Assembly (NCBI GenBank): GCA_900551515.1 | Contig: URWH01000151.1 | Span: 1 to 5,320, forward strand | Length of the DNA stretch: 5,320 nucleotides | Reading direction: 5' to 3' | Origin: an uncultured Porphyromonadaceae bacterium | GTDB taxonomy: Bacteria; Bacteroidota; Bacteroidia; Bacteroidales; Muribaculaceae | In this document: in pieces, positions 1 to 5,320 of the stretch | Position numbering within the stretch: the first letter of the stretch is position 1 | How the letters are laid out: every line of letters starts with the position of its first letter | Position numbers and translations under genes: made by a program | The notes under the pieces: generated by a model | Seen by the model: the letters and a program-made list of their open reading frames with translations, nothing else | The model's database searches: none | What the model was told of the DNA's origin: nothing

Positions 1-79
1 GCGACGCTCCAAGGTTGATGGTGGTGGTGGTTTTGCCCACTCCGCCTTTCTGATTTGCTATTGCTATGATTTTACCCAT
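1..79 (-). CDS. parA: ParA/Soj family chromosome-partitioning ATPase, N-terminus only
   Basis: Only the first 26 codons are in the window; the gene runs off the left edge. The reading on the minus strand begins [20 protein letters not shown] and continues INLGAS. This holds the deviant Walker A motif KGGVGKTT (residues 11-18), with the signature lysine at 11 and the phosphate-binding lysine at 16. That motif, placed about ten residues from the start, is diagnostic of the ParA/MinD ATPase superfamily, and the [10 protein letters not shown] context points to ParA/Soj rather than MinD. Known members bind ATP, dimerise on DNA and move ParB-parS complexes during chromosome segregation. The ATG at 79 is the natural start because it gives the usual family N-terminus and lies about 38 bases after a likely transcription start. 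A plasmid-type or orphan ParA cannot be excluded without the rest of the gene; a ParB gene next to it would support the chromosomal role. Confidence 0.87.
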   Translation of the reverse strand, partial: MGKIIAIANQKGGVGKTTTTINLGAS

Positions 80-122
80 GTGTGTGAGTCGTAAAAACTG
101 ATGTGTCTTTTTATCAGAGGTG

Positions 123-153
123 CAAAGTAATCACATTCCCACCATTTTTGAAA
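123..153 (-). promoter_or_regulatory. Likely parA promoter (Bacteroidetes-type -33/-7)
   Basis: Read on the minus strand, TTTC (150-153) is followed 19 bases later by TTACTTTG (123-130). The Bacteroidetes housekeeping consensus is TTTG, 19-21 bases, then TAnnTTTG, so each box has one mismatch and the spacing fits. The predicted transcription start is near 117, giving a leader of about 38 bases before the ParA ATG. A 5-bp inverted repeat, CACCA at 140-144 and TGGTG at 155-159, brackets the -33 box and could be an operator, but this is unproven. Confidence 0.6.
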
Positions 154-196
154 GTGGTGAGGGGCGGTTTTTACGTTAAATGTTGATAAAGTGACC

Positions 197-1423
197 TTAT
201 TGTTTATAACTCGTGGAACAGTCGTGGAACAGCAGCTCGGCATCGCCGTAGCTTAGGAAACGGTAGTCGGCCGAGAGCGCGTGATCATACATCCGGCGCC
301 AGTCGCCGCCGGTGAAAGCCGACACCAGCAGAAGGAGCGTCGACTGCGGCTGGTGGAAGTTGGTGATCATGACGTCGACGACGCGGTAGCCCGGCACGAT
401 GATGATGCGTGTGGCGGCTGTGAGCCGAGTGAGCGAGTGAGCGTCCATATAGTCGAGAAGCGCCCGGAAAGCGTCGGACTTCGACAGAGAGGGGTGGGAG
501 GGGTCGTAGGGGTACCATTGCGGCACTTCGTCGAGCGGCATGCCTTGCGAGGCCATGCATCCGAGATGATAGAGGCTCTCGAGGGTGCGCACCGATGTGG
601 TGCCGACGGCTGTCACCGAGGTCTTGGCGGCAAGGCGCGAGACCACGTCGCGGCTCACGGCTATGAACTCGCTGTGCATGGGGTGGCCGCCGATCGTGGC
701 GCTCTTCACAGGCTGGAATGTGCCTGCGCCCACATGGAGGGTCACCTCCAGGCGCTCGATGCCGCGGTCGGATATGCGGTGCAGCGTCTCGGGCGTGAAG
801 TGAAGTCCGGCCGTGGGAGCCGCCACGGAGCCGTCGATGCGCGAATAGACCGTCTGATAGTCGGTCGAGTCCGTGGCCTCGGTCGAGCGGTTGAGATAGG
901 GCGGGATCGGTATCTCGCCTACGGCTTCGATGAGTTGCGAGAAGGTGACCGACGGATCGTCCCATGAGAACTCCACCACCGAGCCGGCGTCGGAGCGCAC
1001 CATGCGCTCGGCCTTCAGGGTGACGGTGCGGTCGCCGACGGTGACATCGGTCTGCAGGGCGCCCTCTTTCCATCGCTTGCTGTTGCCCACCAGACAGTTC
1101 CACGAGCAACGAGAAGTGGCGGCAAAGCATTGTTCGTAGTCGCGGGGCTGCTCCGGCTCGAGGCAGAATATCTCGATGAGGGCGCCCGACGATTTGTGCA
1201 TGCGCACGCGGGCATTGATCACGCGCGTATTATTATATATAAGGAGTGTGTCGGCAGGGAGCAGCTCGGGCAGCTCGCTGAAAACCCTATCCTCAAGCGA
1301 GCCGTCACCACGCCGCACCAGCAGCTTACAGCGGTCGCGTTCAGCCAGCGGATGTTTGGCAATACGTTCTTCAGGCAGCGGATAGTTAAATTCCGCCATT
1401 TCAATATCTTTTATATCAGCCAT
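197..1423 (-). CDS. queA: S-adenosylmethionine:tRNA ribosyltransferase-isomerase (QueA), long Bacteroidetes form
   Basis: QueA moves the ribosyl group of S-adenosylmethionine onto preQ1 already in the tRNA wobble position, making epoxyqueuosine. It is cytoplasmic and needs no other protein. The 408-residue product shows the family blocks in order: YPLPEERIAKHPL (14-26), YNNTRVINAR (63-72), GSVAAPTAGLHFT (198-210), TLHVGAGTFQPVK (228-240), AVGTTSVRTLES (272-283), ITNFHQPQSTLLLLVSAF (353-370) and YRFLSYGDAELL (387-398). Typical QueA has about 340-360 residues. The extra length here lies mainly between AVGTTSVRTLES and ITNFH (about 284-340) and in a Cys/Trp-rich stretch near 99-118. From memory, this long form occurs in Bacteroidetes beside a standard-length QueA. 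I chose the ATG at 1423 because MADIKDIEMAEFNYPLPEER gives the usual family N-terminus; starts at 1399 (ATG), 1456 (ATG) and 1459 (TTG) are in frame, but the last two lie very close to the predicted transcription start. The enzyme family is certain; identical activity of the long form is inferred. Confidence 0.93.
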   Translation of the reverse strand: MADIKDIEMAEFNYPLPEERIAKHPLAERDRCKLLVRRGDGSLEDRVFSELPELLPADTLLIYNNTRVINARVRMHKSSGALIEIFCLEPEQPRDYEQCFAATSRCSWNCLVGNSKRWKEGALQTDVTVGDRTVTLKAERMVRSDAGSVVEFSWDDPSVTFSQLIEAVGEIPIPPYLNRSTEATDSTDYQTVYSRIDGSVAAPTAGLHFTPETLHRISDRGIERLEVTLHVGAGTFQPVKSATIGGHPMHSEFIAVSRDVVSRLAAKTSVTAVGTTSVRTLESLYHLGCMASQGMPLDEVPQWYPYDPSHPSLSKSDAFRALLDYMDAHSLTRLTAATRIIIVPGYRVVDVMITNFHQPQSTLLLLVSAFTGGDWRRMYDHALSADYRFLSYGDAELLFHDCSTSYKQ

Positions 1424-1475
1424 ATTCGTCAGGTTTACATTACCAGATCCGGCCATCAAGGCGGATCACAGCCTG

Positions 1476-1483
1476 CAAAGTTA
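1476..1483 (-). promoter_or_regulatory. Likely -7 box of the queA promoter
   Basis: On the minus strand this reads TAACTTTG, a perfect match to the Bacteroidetes -7 consensus TAnnTTTG, and it continues into GCA as at the parA box. The predicted start of transcription is near 1470, about 46 bases before the chosen queA ATG. No good TTTG is seen 19-21 bases upstream, so the -33 element is weak or absent and the call rests on the -7 box and its position. Confidence 0.52.
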
Positions 1484-1520
1484 GTCATTTTCCCCAACAT
1501 TAGCGAGGGCCGCCCCGCTA

Positions 1521-1540
1521 TTCAAATTAATTCAAATTAA
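1521..1540. repeat. Perfect tandem duplication of a 10-mer
   Basis: The unit TTCAAATTAA occurs twice head to tail with no mismatch. It is AT-rich, sits directly next to the GC-rich palindrome beginning at 1545, and lies about 40 bases upstream of the queA -7 box. It may be an upstream A/T element, a protein-binding site or a small target duplication; nothing in the sequence decides between these. Confidence 0.8.
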
Positions 1541-1544
1541 TGCA

Positions 1545-1603
1545 CGGAGGCAGGATGCCTCCGCTCCTTTTTATTGGACGGTGACCGGGACGCCTCCGCT
1601 CCT
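1545..1603. repeat. Palindrome plus displaced partial copy (intergenic repeat)
   Basis: CGGAGGCA (1545-1552), a 3-base loop GGA and TGCCTCCG (1556-1563) form a perfect 8-bp inverted repeat, followed by five T's at 1568-1572. The 16-mer GGATGCCTCCGCTCCT (1553-1568) recurs at 1588-1603 with a single change, T to C at the fourth base, offset by 35 bases. The second copy lacks the left palindrome arm. The layout resembles a dispersed intergenic hairpin repeat. It also resembles an intrinsic terminator read on the plus strand, but no plus-strand gene lies upstream for it to serve. Confidence 0.65.
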
Positions 1604-1665
1604 ATAAATCCACATTTTCTACACAGAGGCGAGACACTATTATTAATCGGAAGCGCTACCTGCCT

Positions 1666-1707
1666 GGGGGGGCCAAACCGTAATTTGGGGAAATGCTCCC
1701 CCCCCCC
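1666..1707. repeat. G7...C10 homopolymer block able to fold as a hairpin
   Basis: A run of seven G's (1666-1672) and a run of ten C's (1698-1707) flank an inner inverted repeat, CCAAA (1673-1677) and TTTGG (1684-1688), with loop CCGTAA. The inner 5-bp stem and the outer G/C stem can stack, with bases 1689-1697 bulged. An alternative fold pairs GGGG at 1687-1690 with CCCC from 1698 on. The block ends about 90 bases before the predicted rpoD transcription start. Tracts this long are prone to slippage and to sequencing error. Confidence 0.6.
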
Positions 1708-1761
1708 TGTCGAAATTTTTGAAAAATAATGCACTTTTTTCGGCGCTTTTTGTTATAGTTG

Positions 1762-1794
1762 TTAGCGGAATTTCAAAAAAAATTCGTAACTTCG
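1762..1794 (+). promoter_or_regulatory. Likely rpoD promoter
   Basis: TAACTTCG (1787-1794) matches the Bacteroidetes -7 box TAnnTTTG at all but one fixed position and is followed by CA, as at the parA and queA boxes. The best -33 candidate is TTAG (1762-1765), 21 bases upstream, which is a poor match to TTTG. The start of transcription would be near 1800, leaving a leader of roughly 19 A-rich bases with no Shine-Dalgarno sequence, as is common in this phylum. Confidence 0.55.
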
Positions 1795-1818
1795 CACGCT
1801 TATTCTCACAAACAAACG

Positions 1819-2679
1819 ATGAGACAACTAAAAATCACCAAATCAATCACTAACCGCGAAAGCGCTTCGCTCGACAAATATCTCCAGGAGATAGGTCGTG
1901 AAGAGCTTATCTCCGTCGAGGAGGAAGTGGAGCTCGCCCAGCGCATTCGCCAAGGTGACCAGAAAGCTCTCGAGAAACTCACTCGTGCCAATCTACGCTT
2001 CGTGGTGTCGGTGGCTAAGCAGTACCAGAATCAGGGACTCAGCCTGCCTGACCTTATCAACGAAGGCAATCTCGGCTTGATAAAAGCGGCACAGAAATTT
2101 GACGAAACCCGAGGCTTCAAATTTATCTCCTATGCCGTATGGTGGATCCGCCAATCGATCCTTCAGGCTCTGGCTGAGCAAAGCCGCATCGTGCGTCTGC
2201 CGCTCAATCAGGTGGGATCGCTCAACAAAATCAGCAAAGCGCTCTCTAAATTCGAGCAGGACAACGAACGCCGCCCCTCGGCTGAAGAACTCGCTGAACG
2301 TCTCGATGTGCCTGTTGACAAAATCGCTGACACACTTAAAGTTTCGGGCCGTCACATCTCCGTCGACGCTCCTTTCGTTGAAGGTGAGGACAACTCGCTT
2401 CTCGACGTCCTGACCAACGAAGATTCCCCGATGGCCGATCAGGCCCTTACGCAGGAATCGCTCTCTAAAGAGGTCGACCGTGCTTTGCGTCAGCTTCACG
2501 AACGTGAGCGTGAAATCCTCAAGATGTTTTTCGGTATCGGCTGTCAGGAAATGACGCTTGAAGAAATCGGTGCCAAGTTTGACCTCACACGCGAGCGCGT
2601 GCGTCAGATCAAGGAAAAGGCCATCCGTCGTCTCAAAGGACAGAAAAGTCGTCTGCTGAAACCGTATCTCGGACAGTGA
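1819..2679 (+). CDS. rpoD: Primary RNA polymerase sigma factor RpoD/SigA, Bacteroidetes short type
   Basis: This is the housekeeping sigma factor that directs RNA polymerase to most promoters. The 286-residue product begins [20 protein letters not shown], a strongly conserved start in Bacteroidetes RpoD, and has no region 1.1. Region 1.2 spans about 17-45. Region 2 spans about 53-122 and includes [19 protein letters not shown] (78-96) and the -10-binding and melting stretch [20 protein letters not shown] (101-120). Region 3 covers about 131-208 with [17 protein letters not shown] (182-198). Region 4 covers about 219-272, with the -35-type helix-turn-helix [20 protein letters not shown] (246-265). 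The ATG at 1819 is chosen over an in-frame TTG at 1759 because the upstream 20 codons have no family counterpart and contain the predicted promoter. Its codons look less GC-rich at third positions than those of queA and the hexosaminidase gene, which is compatible with high expression. The gene appears monocistronic, with its own promoter and terminator. Confidence 0.97.
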   Translation: MRQLKITKSITNRESASLDKYLQEIGREELISVEEEVELAQRIRQGDQKALEKLTRANLRFVVSVAKQYQNQGLSLPDLINEGNLGLIKAAQKFDETRGFKFISYAVWWIRQSILQALAEQSRIVRLPLNQVGSLNKISKALSKFEQDNERRPSAEELAERLDVPVDKIADTLKVSGRHISVDAPFVEGEDNSLLDVLTNEDSPMADQALTQESLSKEVDRALRQLHEREREILKMFFGIGCQEMTLEEIGAKFDLTRERVRQIKEKAIRRLKGQKSRLLKPYLGQ

Positions 2680-2722
2680 TTCCGTAACGAATCTGGCGCG
2701 TCGCCCTCAACCGGCCGCACCC

Positions 2723-2758
2723 AACTCCTCCGCCTCCCCGGGGGGAGTTCCTTTTTTT
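2723..2758 (+). terminator. Intrinsic terminator of rpoD
   Basis: AACTCCTCC (2723-2731) pairs with GGGGGAGTT (2741-2749) over 9 bp, including one G-U pair, around a 9-base loop. Two C's and then seven T's (2752-2758) follow. It lies 43 bases after the rpoD stop codon, so it fits a Rho-independent terminator ending the sigma factor transcript. Confidence 0.85.
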
Positions 2759-2827
2759 GCTTTCACCACCCTAAAGCCCCGTCCCTTAAATAATCGCGAG
2801 GTCAGGTGACGCATTTTTTTAATGGCC

Positions 2828-2874
2828 AAAAAATTAAAGCGCCGACTCCTGCTATAGAAGCCAGCGCTTTTTTT
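2828..2874 (-). terminator. Intrinsic terminator of the hexosaminidase gene, possibly bidirectional
   Basis: Arms 2836-2849 and 2857-2870 surround a 7-base loop. In minus-strand RNA all 14 positions pair (11 Watson-Crick and 3 G-U), and the hairpin is followed by TTTAATTTTTT. In plus-strand RNA the three G-U positions become C-A or A-C mismatches, leaving a perfect 7-bp lower stem AAAGCGC/GCGCTTT followed by a T7 run (2868-2874). The asymmetry suggests that it mainly terminates the minus-strand hexosaminidase transcript, whose stop codon is at 2893-2895, and serves as a weaker backstop for rpoD. Confidence 0.8.
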
Positions 2875-2892
2875 GATGTTTGCTGAATAATC

Positions 2893-5211
2893 TTATTCTA
2901 CGACAATCTCGTCAACGAAGAGGAAGCCCGGTTTGCCGGCGCCCGCTCCGTGCCATGCCGGAAGCGTATCCTCGCATTTGGCTGTCACTTTGATGAAGCG
3001 CGTTTTCACCGGATCAAATTTCATCTTGTGTGTCACGATCTCCGATTTATAATCGGTCATGGCAGGATAATCTTCCGAAGCCACGGTGGTGAAATCCTTG
3101 CCGTCGGCCGACACCTCGATAGTGATGCCGCGGGTGTCCATTATCCAGTTGAGACCGTCGACGTTGGTGCGCACATCCACTTCCGAGATCTCCTTTTCGT
3201 GTCCCATGTCGATGGTGGCCACGAGCGGTGTGCCTTCGAAGCCCATCCATTCGCCGGTGTTGAAGCTCGAGCGGCCGAAGCGTCCGTCGGTGAGCAGTGT
3301 GCCGGGAGCCTGATAGCGCGAGTGGGGCAGGGTGGAGAGCACAACGGGCGACGAGGTTGCTTTGTTGAATGTCACGCTGTCGGTGAAGATGTGGCTTGCA
3401 CCTTCGGTACGGAAGATGCGTGCTTTGATGGTGCACGACCGGTTGATGTCGACGGGACCGGTGTAGAGCGTGGAACTCTCGGTAGGCTCCGAACCGTCGA
3501 GCGTATAGCGGATGGGGGCGCCGTCGATAGAGCGGAGGTCGGCCACAATCACGTGGCGCACTGTGTCGCTGTGCAGACCCCCCTGAATGTCAAACACGTG
3601 CGGCGCAAAGTTGTAGCCAAGGCTGCGGTAGTGGTTGATGAGGCGCGGCAGACGCGATGTGAATTCATCGTAGTCCTTGCGTTCGGGCTGCATCCACTGC
3701 ACCTCGCTCAGCGCGGCCAGACGCGGTAGCTCCATATACATCACATGATCCATCGTGGAGATATATTCGGTCCAGAGGTTGGCCTGTGCGCCGAGAATAT
3801 GCTTTGCCTGTTCGGGCGTGAGGCGCTCGGTGGGCTCGAGGCTGTAGACTTTCGACACGGGGACATAGCCGCCGATACCAAGCGGCTCGGTGGTCGGATC
3901 CTGCGACTGTGCATAGTCGAAGTAGCAATAGTTGGTCGGTGTCATGATCGCGTCGTGGCCCTGTTTGGCTGCTTCGCGGGCGCCTTCCACTCCGCGCCAC
4001 GACATCACGGTGGCGCCGGGGAAAAGGCCGCCTTCGATTATCTCGTCCCAGCCTATCATCTTGCGGCCTTTGGAGGCGAGAGTCTTTGCCGCATGCTCCA
4101 TGACGAAGCTTTGGAGCTTCTGCTCGGCTGTCGAGTGGGTGTCGGATTTAAGGCCGAGCTGGCGGATGCGTTCCTGACATTTCGGACATTCGGCCCATTT
4201 GTCTTTCGGGCATTCGTCGCCGCCTATGTGGATATATTCCGAGGGGAATATGTCGGTCACTTCGGCGAGCACATCGTCGATAAACTGGAGCGTCGTGTCG
4301 TTGCCGGCGCAAAGCACGTCGTCCGACACACCCCAGCGCTGCCACACGGCATACGGGCCGCCGGTGCAGCCGAGCTCCGGATAGGCGGTGAGAGCCGCAA
4401 GCATGTGGCCGGGGAGATCAATCTCAGGTATCACGGTGATATGGCGGTCGGCGGCATATTTCACGATGTCGCGGGCCTCCTCCTGGGTGTAGTAGCCGCC
4501 ATAGGGCTTGTTGTCGGTGGAGTTGAAGTCGTGCCCGATGCATGTGCCTGCACGCACTGAGCCGAATTCAGTGAGCTTGGGATATTTTTTGATCTCAAGA
4601 CGCCAACCCTGATCGTCGGTTATGTGCCAGTGCAGGCGGTTGATGTTGTGCAGGGCGAGCATGTCGATAAACTCTTTGATCGAGTCGGTCGGGAAATAAT
4701 GGCGCGAGGTGTCGAAATGCGCGCCGCGATAGCCGAAGCGGGGTGCGTCGCTGATTGTGGCAGCCGGAAATACTACACCGCCGGCGGCCGATTGCGGATC
4801 GATTGATTTGCGCAGGGTCTGGATGCCGTAGAAATTGCCGGCGGCCGAGGCGCCGTCGATGGTCACGGTGCGGTCGCTGACGGTGATGGTGTATGCGTCC
4901 TTGTTGTCGGAGGCGAGACCTGTGCTGAGGACTATCGCGTTTTTGCGCGGCGCCTCAGTGGTGAGCCGGAGATCATAGCCGGTGAGCTGTTTCAGATAGC
5001 CGGCAAGCAGTTCGGCGTTGCGCTGAAGCTTCGCATCGCCGGCCGGATAGGCTATCTGGGTCGATCGGTTGACGGTGAAGCCTTTCTTGGGCGACAGTTT
5101 AATCTCGCAGGGCAACGGCACCACATTGTAGTCGGCTTTTGCCGGGCGCGACGCTGCCGCTGAAGCAAAGAGGCACGTTGTGGCCAATGCCAGGGTCAGA
5201 ATTTTTTTCAT
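2893..5211 (-). CDS. Secreted GH20 beta-N-acetylhexosaminidase with C-terminal F5/8-type domain
   Basis: This exo-enzyme removes terminal beta-linked GlcNAc or GalNAc from glycans by substrate-assisted catalysis. The 772-residue product starts with a signal peptide MKKILTLALATTCLFASAAA, and cleavage after AKA at residue 26 is plausible. No convincing lipobox is seen, so a periplasmic location is likelier than a lipoprotein. Order of domains: GH20 N-terminal alpha/beta domain (about 27-154); GH20 catalytic barrel (about 157-505); a small sheet domain of the chitobiase/hexosaminidase C-terminal type, with YTLDGSEPTESSTLYTGPV (569-587); and an F5/8 type C (CBM32-like) domain (about 625-772). Visible active-site residues are Arg162 in YRGAHFD, the HWHITDDQGWR strand (194-204), the catalytic Asp332-Glu333 pair in HIGGDE, Trp388, Trp405, Tyr430, Asp432 and Trp480-Glu482, so the enzyme should be active. 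No Bacteroidetes -7 box is seen in the 109 bases upstream, and a candidate upstream gene ends 32 bases away, suggesting co-transcription. Substrate (mucin, host N-glycan or chitin-type) cannot be read from the sequence. Confidence 0.95.
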   Translation of the reverse strand: MKKILTLALATTCLFASAAASRPAKADYNVVPLPCEIKLSPKKGFTVNRSTQIAYPAGDAKLQRNAELLAGYLKQLTGYDLRLTTEAPRKNAIVLSTGLASDNKDAYTITVSDRTVTIDGASAAGNFYGIQTLRKSIDPQSAAGGVVFPAATISDAPRFGYRGAHFDTSRHYFPTDSIKEFIDMLALHNINRLHWHITDDQGWRLEIKKYPKLTEFGSVRAGTCIGHDFNSTDNKPYGGYYTQEEARDIVKYAADRHITVIPEIDLPGHMLAALTAYPELGCTGGPYAVWQRWGVSDDVLCAGNDTTLQFIDDVLAEVTDIFPSEYIHIGGDECPKDKWAECPKCQERIRQLGLKSDTHSTAEQKLQSFVMEHAAKTLASKGRKMIGWDEIIEGGLFPGATVMSWRGVEGAREAAKQGHDAIMTPTNYCYFDYAQSQDPTTEPLGIGGYVPVSKVYSLEPTERLTPEQAKHILGAQANLWTEYISTMDHVMYMELPRLAALSEVQWMQPERKDYDEFTSRLPRLINHYRSLGYNFAPHVFDIQGGLHSDTVRHVIVADLRSIDGAPIRYTLDGSEPTESSTLYTGPVDINRSCTIKARIFRTEGASHIFTDSVTFNKATSSPVVLSTLPHSRYQAPGTLLTDGRFGRSSFNTGEWMGFEGTPLVATIDMGHEKEISEVDVRTNVDGLNWIMDTRGITIEVSADGKDFTTVASEDYPAMTDYKSEIVTHKMKFDPVKTRFIKVTAKCEDTLPAWHGAGAGKPGFLFVDEIVVE

Positions 5212-5243
5212 CTTGTTGATTTGGGTATATGTTTAAGGATTTT

Positions 5244-5320
5244 CTATTTGCGCTGATTGCGCTGTTGCGCTCGCAACGGCGGCCATGTTTCCGGCAGCGG
5301 CGCGTTCGCATTGCTGTTTA
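5244..5320 (-). CDS. Possible 3' end of an unidentified upstream gene
   Basis: The minus-strand frame entering from the right edge gives 24 codons ending APLPETWPPLRAQQRNQRK and then TAG at 5244-5246, 32 bases before the hexosaminidase start. Third positions are mostly G or C, as in the neighbouring genes, and a Pro/Arg-rich hydrophilic tail is plausible for a C-terminus. A second minus-strand frame is also open from the edge and stops with TAA at 5233-5235, ending AAVASATAQSAQIENP. I prefer the first frame on codon bias, but the stretch is too short to settle it or to name a family. Confidence 0.3.
   Translation of the reverse strand, partial: NSNANAPLPETWPPLRAQQRNQRK

Larger units (their letters stand above)
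1424..1818. other. Divergent queA-rpoD intergenic region, no gene
   Basis: This stretch of about 395 bases lies between the divergent starts of queA and rpoD. It contains the queA -7 box, a tandem 10-mer (1521-1540), a perfect 8-bp palindrome (1545-1563), a near-copy of part of that palindrome at 1588-1603, a G7/C10 hairpin-forming block (1666-1707) and the rpoD promoter. A 65-codon frame on the minus strand (1537-1734) spans most of it, but it reads straight through the repeats and the C10 tract, resembles no protein I know and has no visible promoter, so I treat it as non-coding. I see no tRNA, riboswitch or small-RNA structure that I can name. Confidence 0.7.

Noticed and set aside
281..967. 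228-codon open frame on the plus strand inside queA, and a 281-codon minus-strand frame at 285-1130
   Set aside because: Both overlap well-supported queA, and their His/Arg/Gly-rich composition is typical of out-of-frame reading of GC-rich coding DNA. Neither resembles a protein family.
1130..1540. 136-codon plus-strand frame across the queA 5' end
   Set aside because: It is antisense to the queA start and promoter, runs into the tandem repeat and has no family features.
1537..1734. 65-codon minus-strand frame in the queA-rpoD spacer
   Set aside because: It is a translation of the repeats, the palindrome and the poly-C tract. A similar short frame would arise wherever such a repeat is inserted. 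No start signal or known domain is visible.
1759..1818. Upstream extension of rpoD from the TTG at 1759
   Set aside because: The 20 added codons do not match RpoD proteins, and the predicted promoter lies inside them.
1993..2499. 168-codon minus-strand frame inside rpoD
   Set aside because: It is antisense to a highly conserved gene and shows no motif.
2796..2820. Weak hairpin (GTC/GAC with outer GCG/CGC) followed by seven T's
   Set aside because: The stem is too short and interrupted to call as a terminator beside the two stronger ones on either side.
2950..4560. Long plus-strand frames at 2950-3729 and 3745-4560
   Set aside because: Both are antisense to the complete GH20 gene and look like shadow translations rich in His, Val, Gly and Ala.
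5229..5320. Plus-strand frame MFKDFLFALIALLRSQRR open to the right edge
   Set aside because: It has a hydrophobic start but then an Arg-rich run typical of an antisense reading, and no promoter is visible. The evidence is insufficient to list it as a gene.
1..5320. CRISPR array, tRNA, rRNA, insertion sequence, toxin-antitoxin or defence system
   Set aside because: I looked for regularly spaced repeats, cloverleaf structures, transposase motifs and paired small genes and found none.

Overview
This window looks like a stretch of Bacteroidales chromosome, most likely Muribaculaceae or a close relative. The evidence is a short group-1 sigma factor lacking region 1.1 that matches the Bacteroides-type RpoD nearly throughout, the long form of QueA that I associate with Bacteroidetes, A-rich leaders without a Shine-Dalgarno sequence, and -7 promoter boxes of the Bacteroidetes TAnnTTTG type. 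The genus call is an inference from overall resemblance and base composition.

Layout, left to right. Bases 1-79 hold the first 26 codons of a ParA/Soj-type ATPase on the minus strand, with a promoter at about 123-153. Next is queA (197-1423, minus), a 408-residue S-adenosylmethionine:tRNA ribosyltransferase-isomerase of queuosine synthesis. A gene-free stretch of about 395 bases (1424-1818) separates queA from the divergent rpoD. It carries the queA promoter, a tandem 10-mer, a small palindrome with a displaced partial copy, a G7...C10 hairpin-forming block and the rpoD promoter. rpoD (1819-2679, plus) encodes the complete 286-residue primary sigma factor and ends in a strong intrinsic terminator. 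A second terminator-like hairpin near 2836-2870 separates it from a convergent gene. That gene (2893-5211, minus) encodes a secreted 772-residue GH20 beta-N-acetylhexosaminidase with an appended C-terminal sheet domain and an F5/8-type carbohydrate-binding domain. The last 77 bases may be the 3' end of another minus-strand gene lying 32 bases upstream of the hexosaminidase gene, so that pair may be an operon.

The genes do not form one pathway. ParA (segregation), QueA (tRNA modification) and RpoD (housekeeping transcription) are core functions. The hexosaminidase is a gut-commensal glycan-degradation enzyme. I found no CRISPR array, tRNA, rRNA, transposase or defence cassette, and nothing that I can defend as a previously undescribed system. 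The most unusual part is the 1521-1707 intergenic block of repeats, palindrome and homopolymers upstream of rpoD.
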